From: Angelakisella sp.
GTDB lineage: Bacteria > Bacillota > Clostridia > Oscillospirales > Ruminococcaceae
Length of the DNA: 8,120 bases
Reading direction: 5' to 3'
Assembly: GCA_022794295.1 (NCBI GenBank)
Contig: JAAWEO010000083.1
Location: forward strand, 1-8,120
Shown here: positions 8,067 to 8,120 of the stretch, piece after piece
How positions within the stretch are numbered: the stretch's first letter is position 1
Layout of the letters: every line of letters starts with the position of its first letter
The notes under the pieces: generated by a model
The model's database searches: none
Seen by the model: the letters and a program-made list of their open reading frames with translations, nothing else
Told to the model about the DNA's origin: nothing
Program-made: the position numbers and the translations under genes

Positions 8067-8120
8067 GTCTCGGAGCGCAACTGCCCCGAAGGGGCAGCTC
8101 TTAGCGCGGAGAGGCTTTGC
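8066..8120. repeat. 55-bp terminal direct repeat, right copy
   Basis: Exact copy of the first 55 bases, including the CTGCCCC-GAA-GGGGCAG hairpin at 8081-8097. It runs to the final base of the window. Confidence 0.95.

Larger units (their letters stand above)
7725..8120. other. Non-coding region downstream of dnaE
   Basis: No supportable gene lies in these 396 bases. They hold, in order, the GC hairpin at the dnaE stop, a structured-RNA candidate (7778-7913), a run of short hairpins (7940-8066) and the right copy of the 55-bp terminal repeat. The pfkA gene often seen after dnaE in clostridia is not present. Confidence 0.75.

Overview
The window looks like chromosomal DNA from a high-G+C Gram-positive anaerobe, most likely a gut-type clostridium of the Oscillospiraceae group. 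The evidence is a whiA gene (a family of Gram-positive bacteria), a DnaE-type replicative polymerase with an intact PHP domain, Gram-positive-style lipoproteins with long Pro/Glu linkers, AGGAGG-type ribosome binding sites, and G+C of roughly 65-75% in most coding stretches I counted. The genus is an inference from general appearance; no rRNA is present.

Layout, all genes on the + strand: 1-351 is non-coding and full of short perfect hairpins. 352-1254 is whiA. 1255-1406 holds a composite hairpin that could end whiA transcription and a TATAAT-type promoter. 1407-4202 holds three tandem lipoprotein genes of one unrecognised family. 4230-7724 is dnaE. 7725-8120 is non-coding, with a hairpin at the dnaE stop, a four-helix structured-RNA candidate (7778-7913) and another train of hairpins.

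The three lipoproteins and dnaE are separated by only 16, 26 and 27 nt with no visible terminator, so they probably form one transcription unit read from the promoter near 1352. The lipoproteins share a nearly identical start (lipobox plus CAAPEQAPE) and a C-terminal module marked by (Y/W)xGEPWD. That module occurs once in the first protein, twice in the second and in a decayed form in the third. Sharing at the DNA level at both gene ends suggests recent duplication or gene conversion. Their function is unknown. They are the best candidate here for an undescribed system.

The first 55 bases are repeated exactly as the last 55 bases. A repeat that begins at base 1 and ends at the final base looks like the two overlapping ends of a contig closed on itself in a k=55 assembly graph. 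Either the molecule is circular, or (more likely, given two housekeeping genes) a dispersed intergenic repeat closed the graph artificially. The hairpin trains of both flanks would join seamlessly across this junction.
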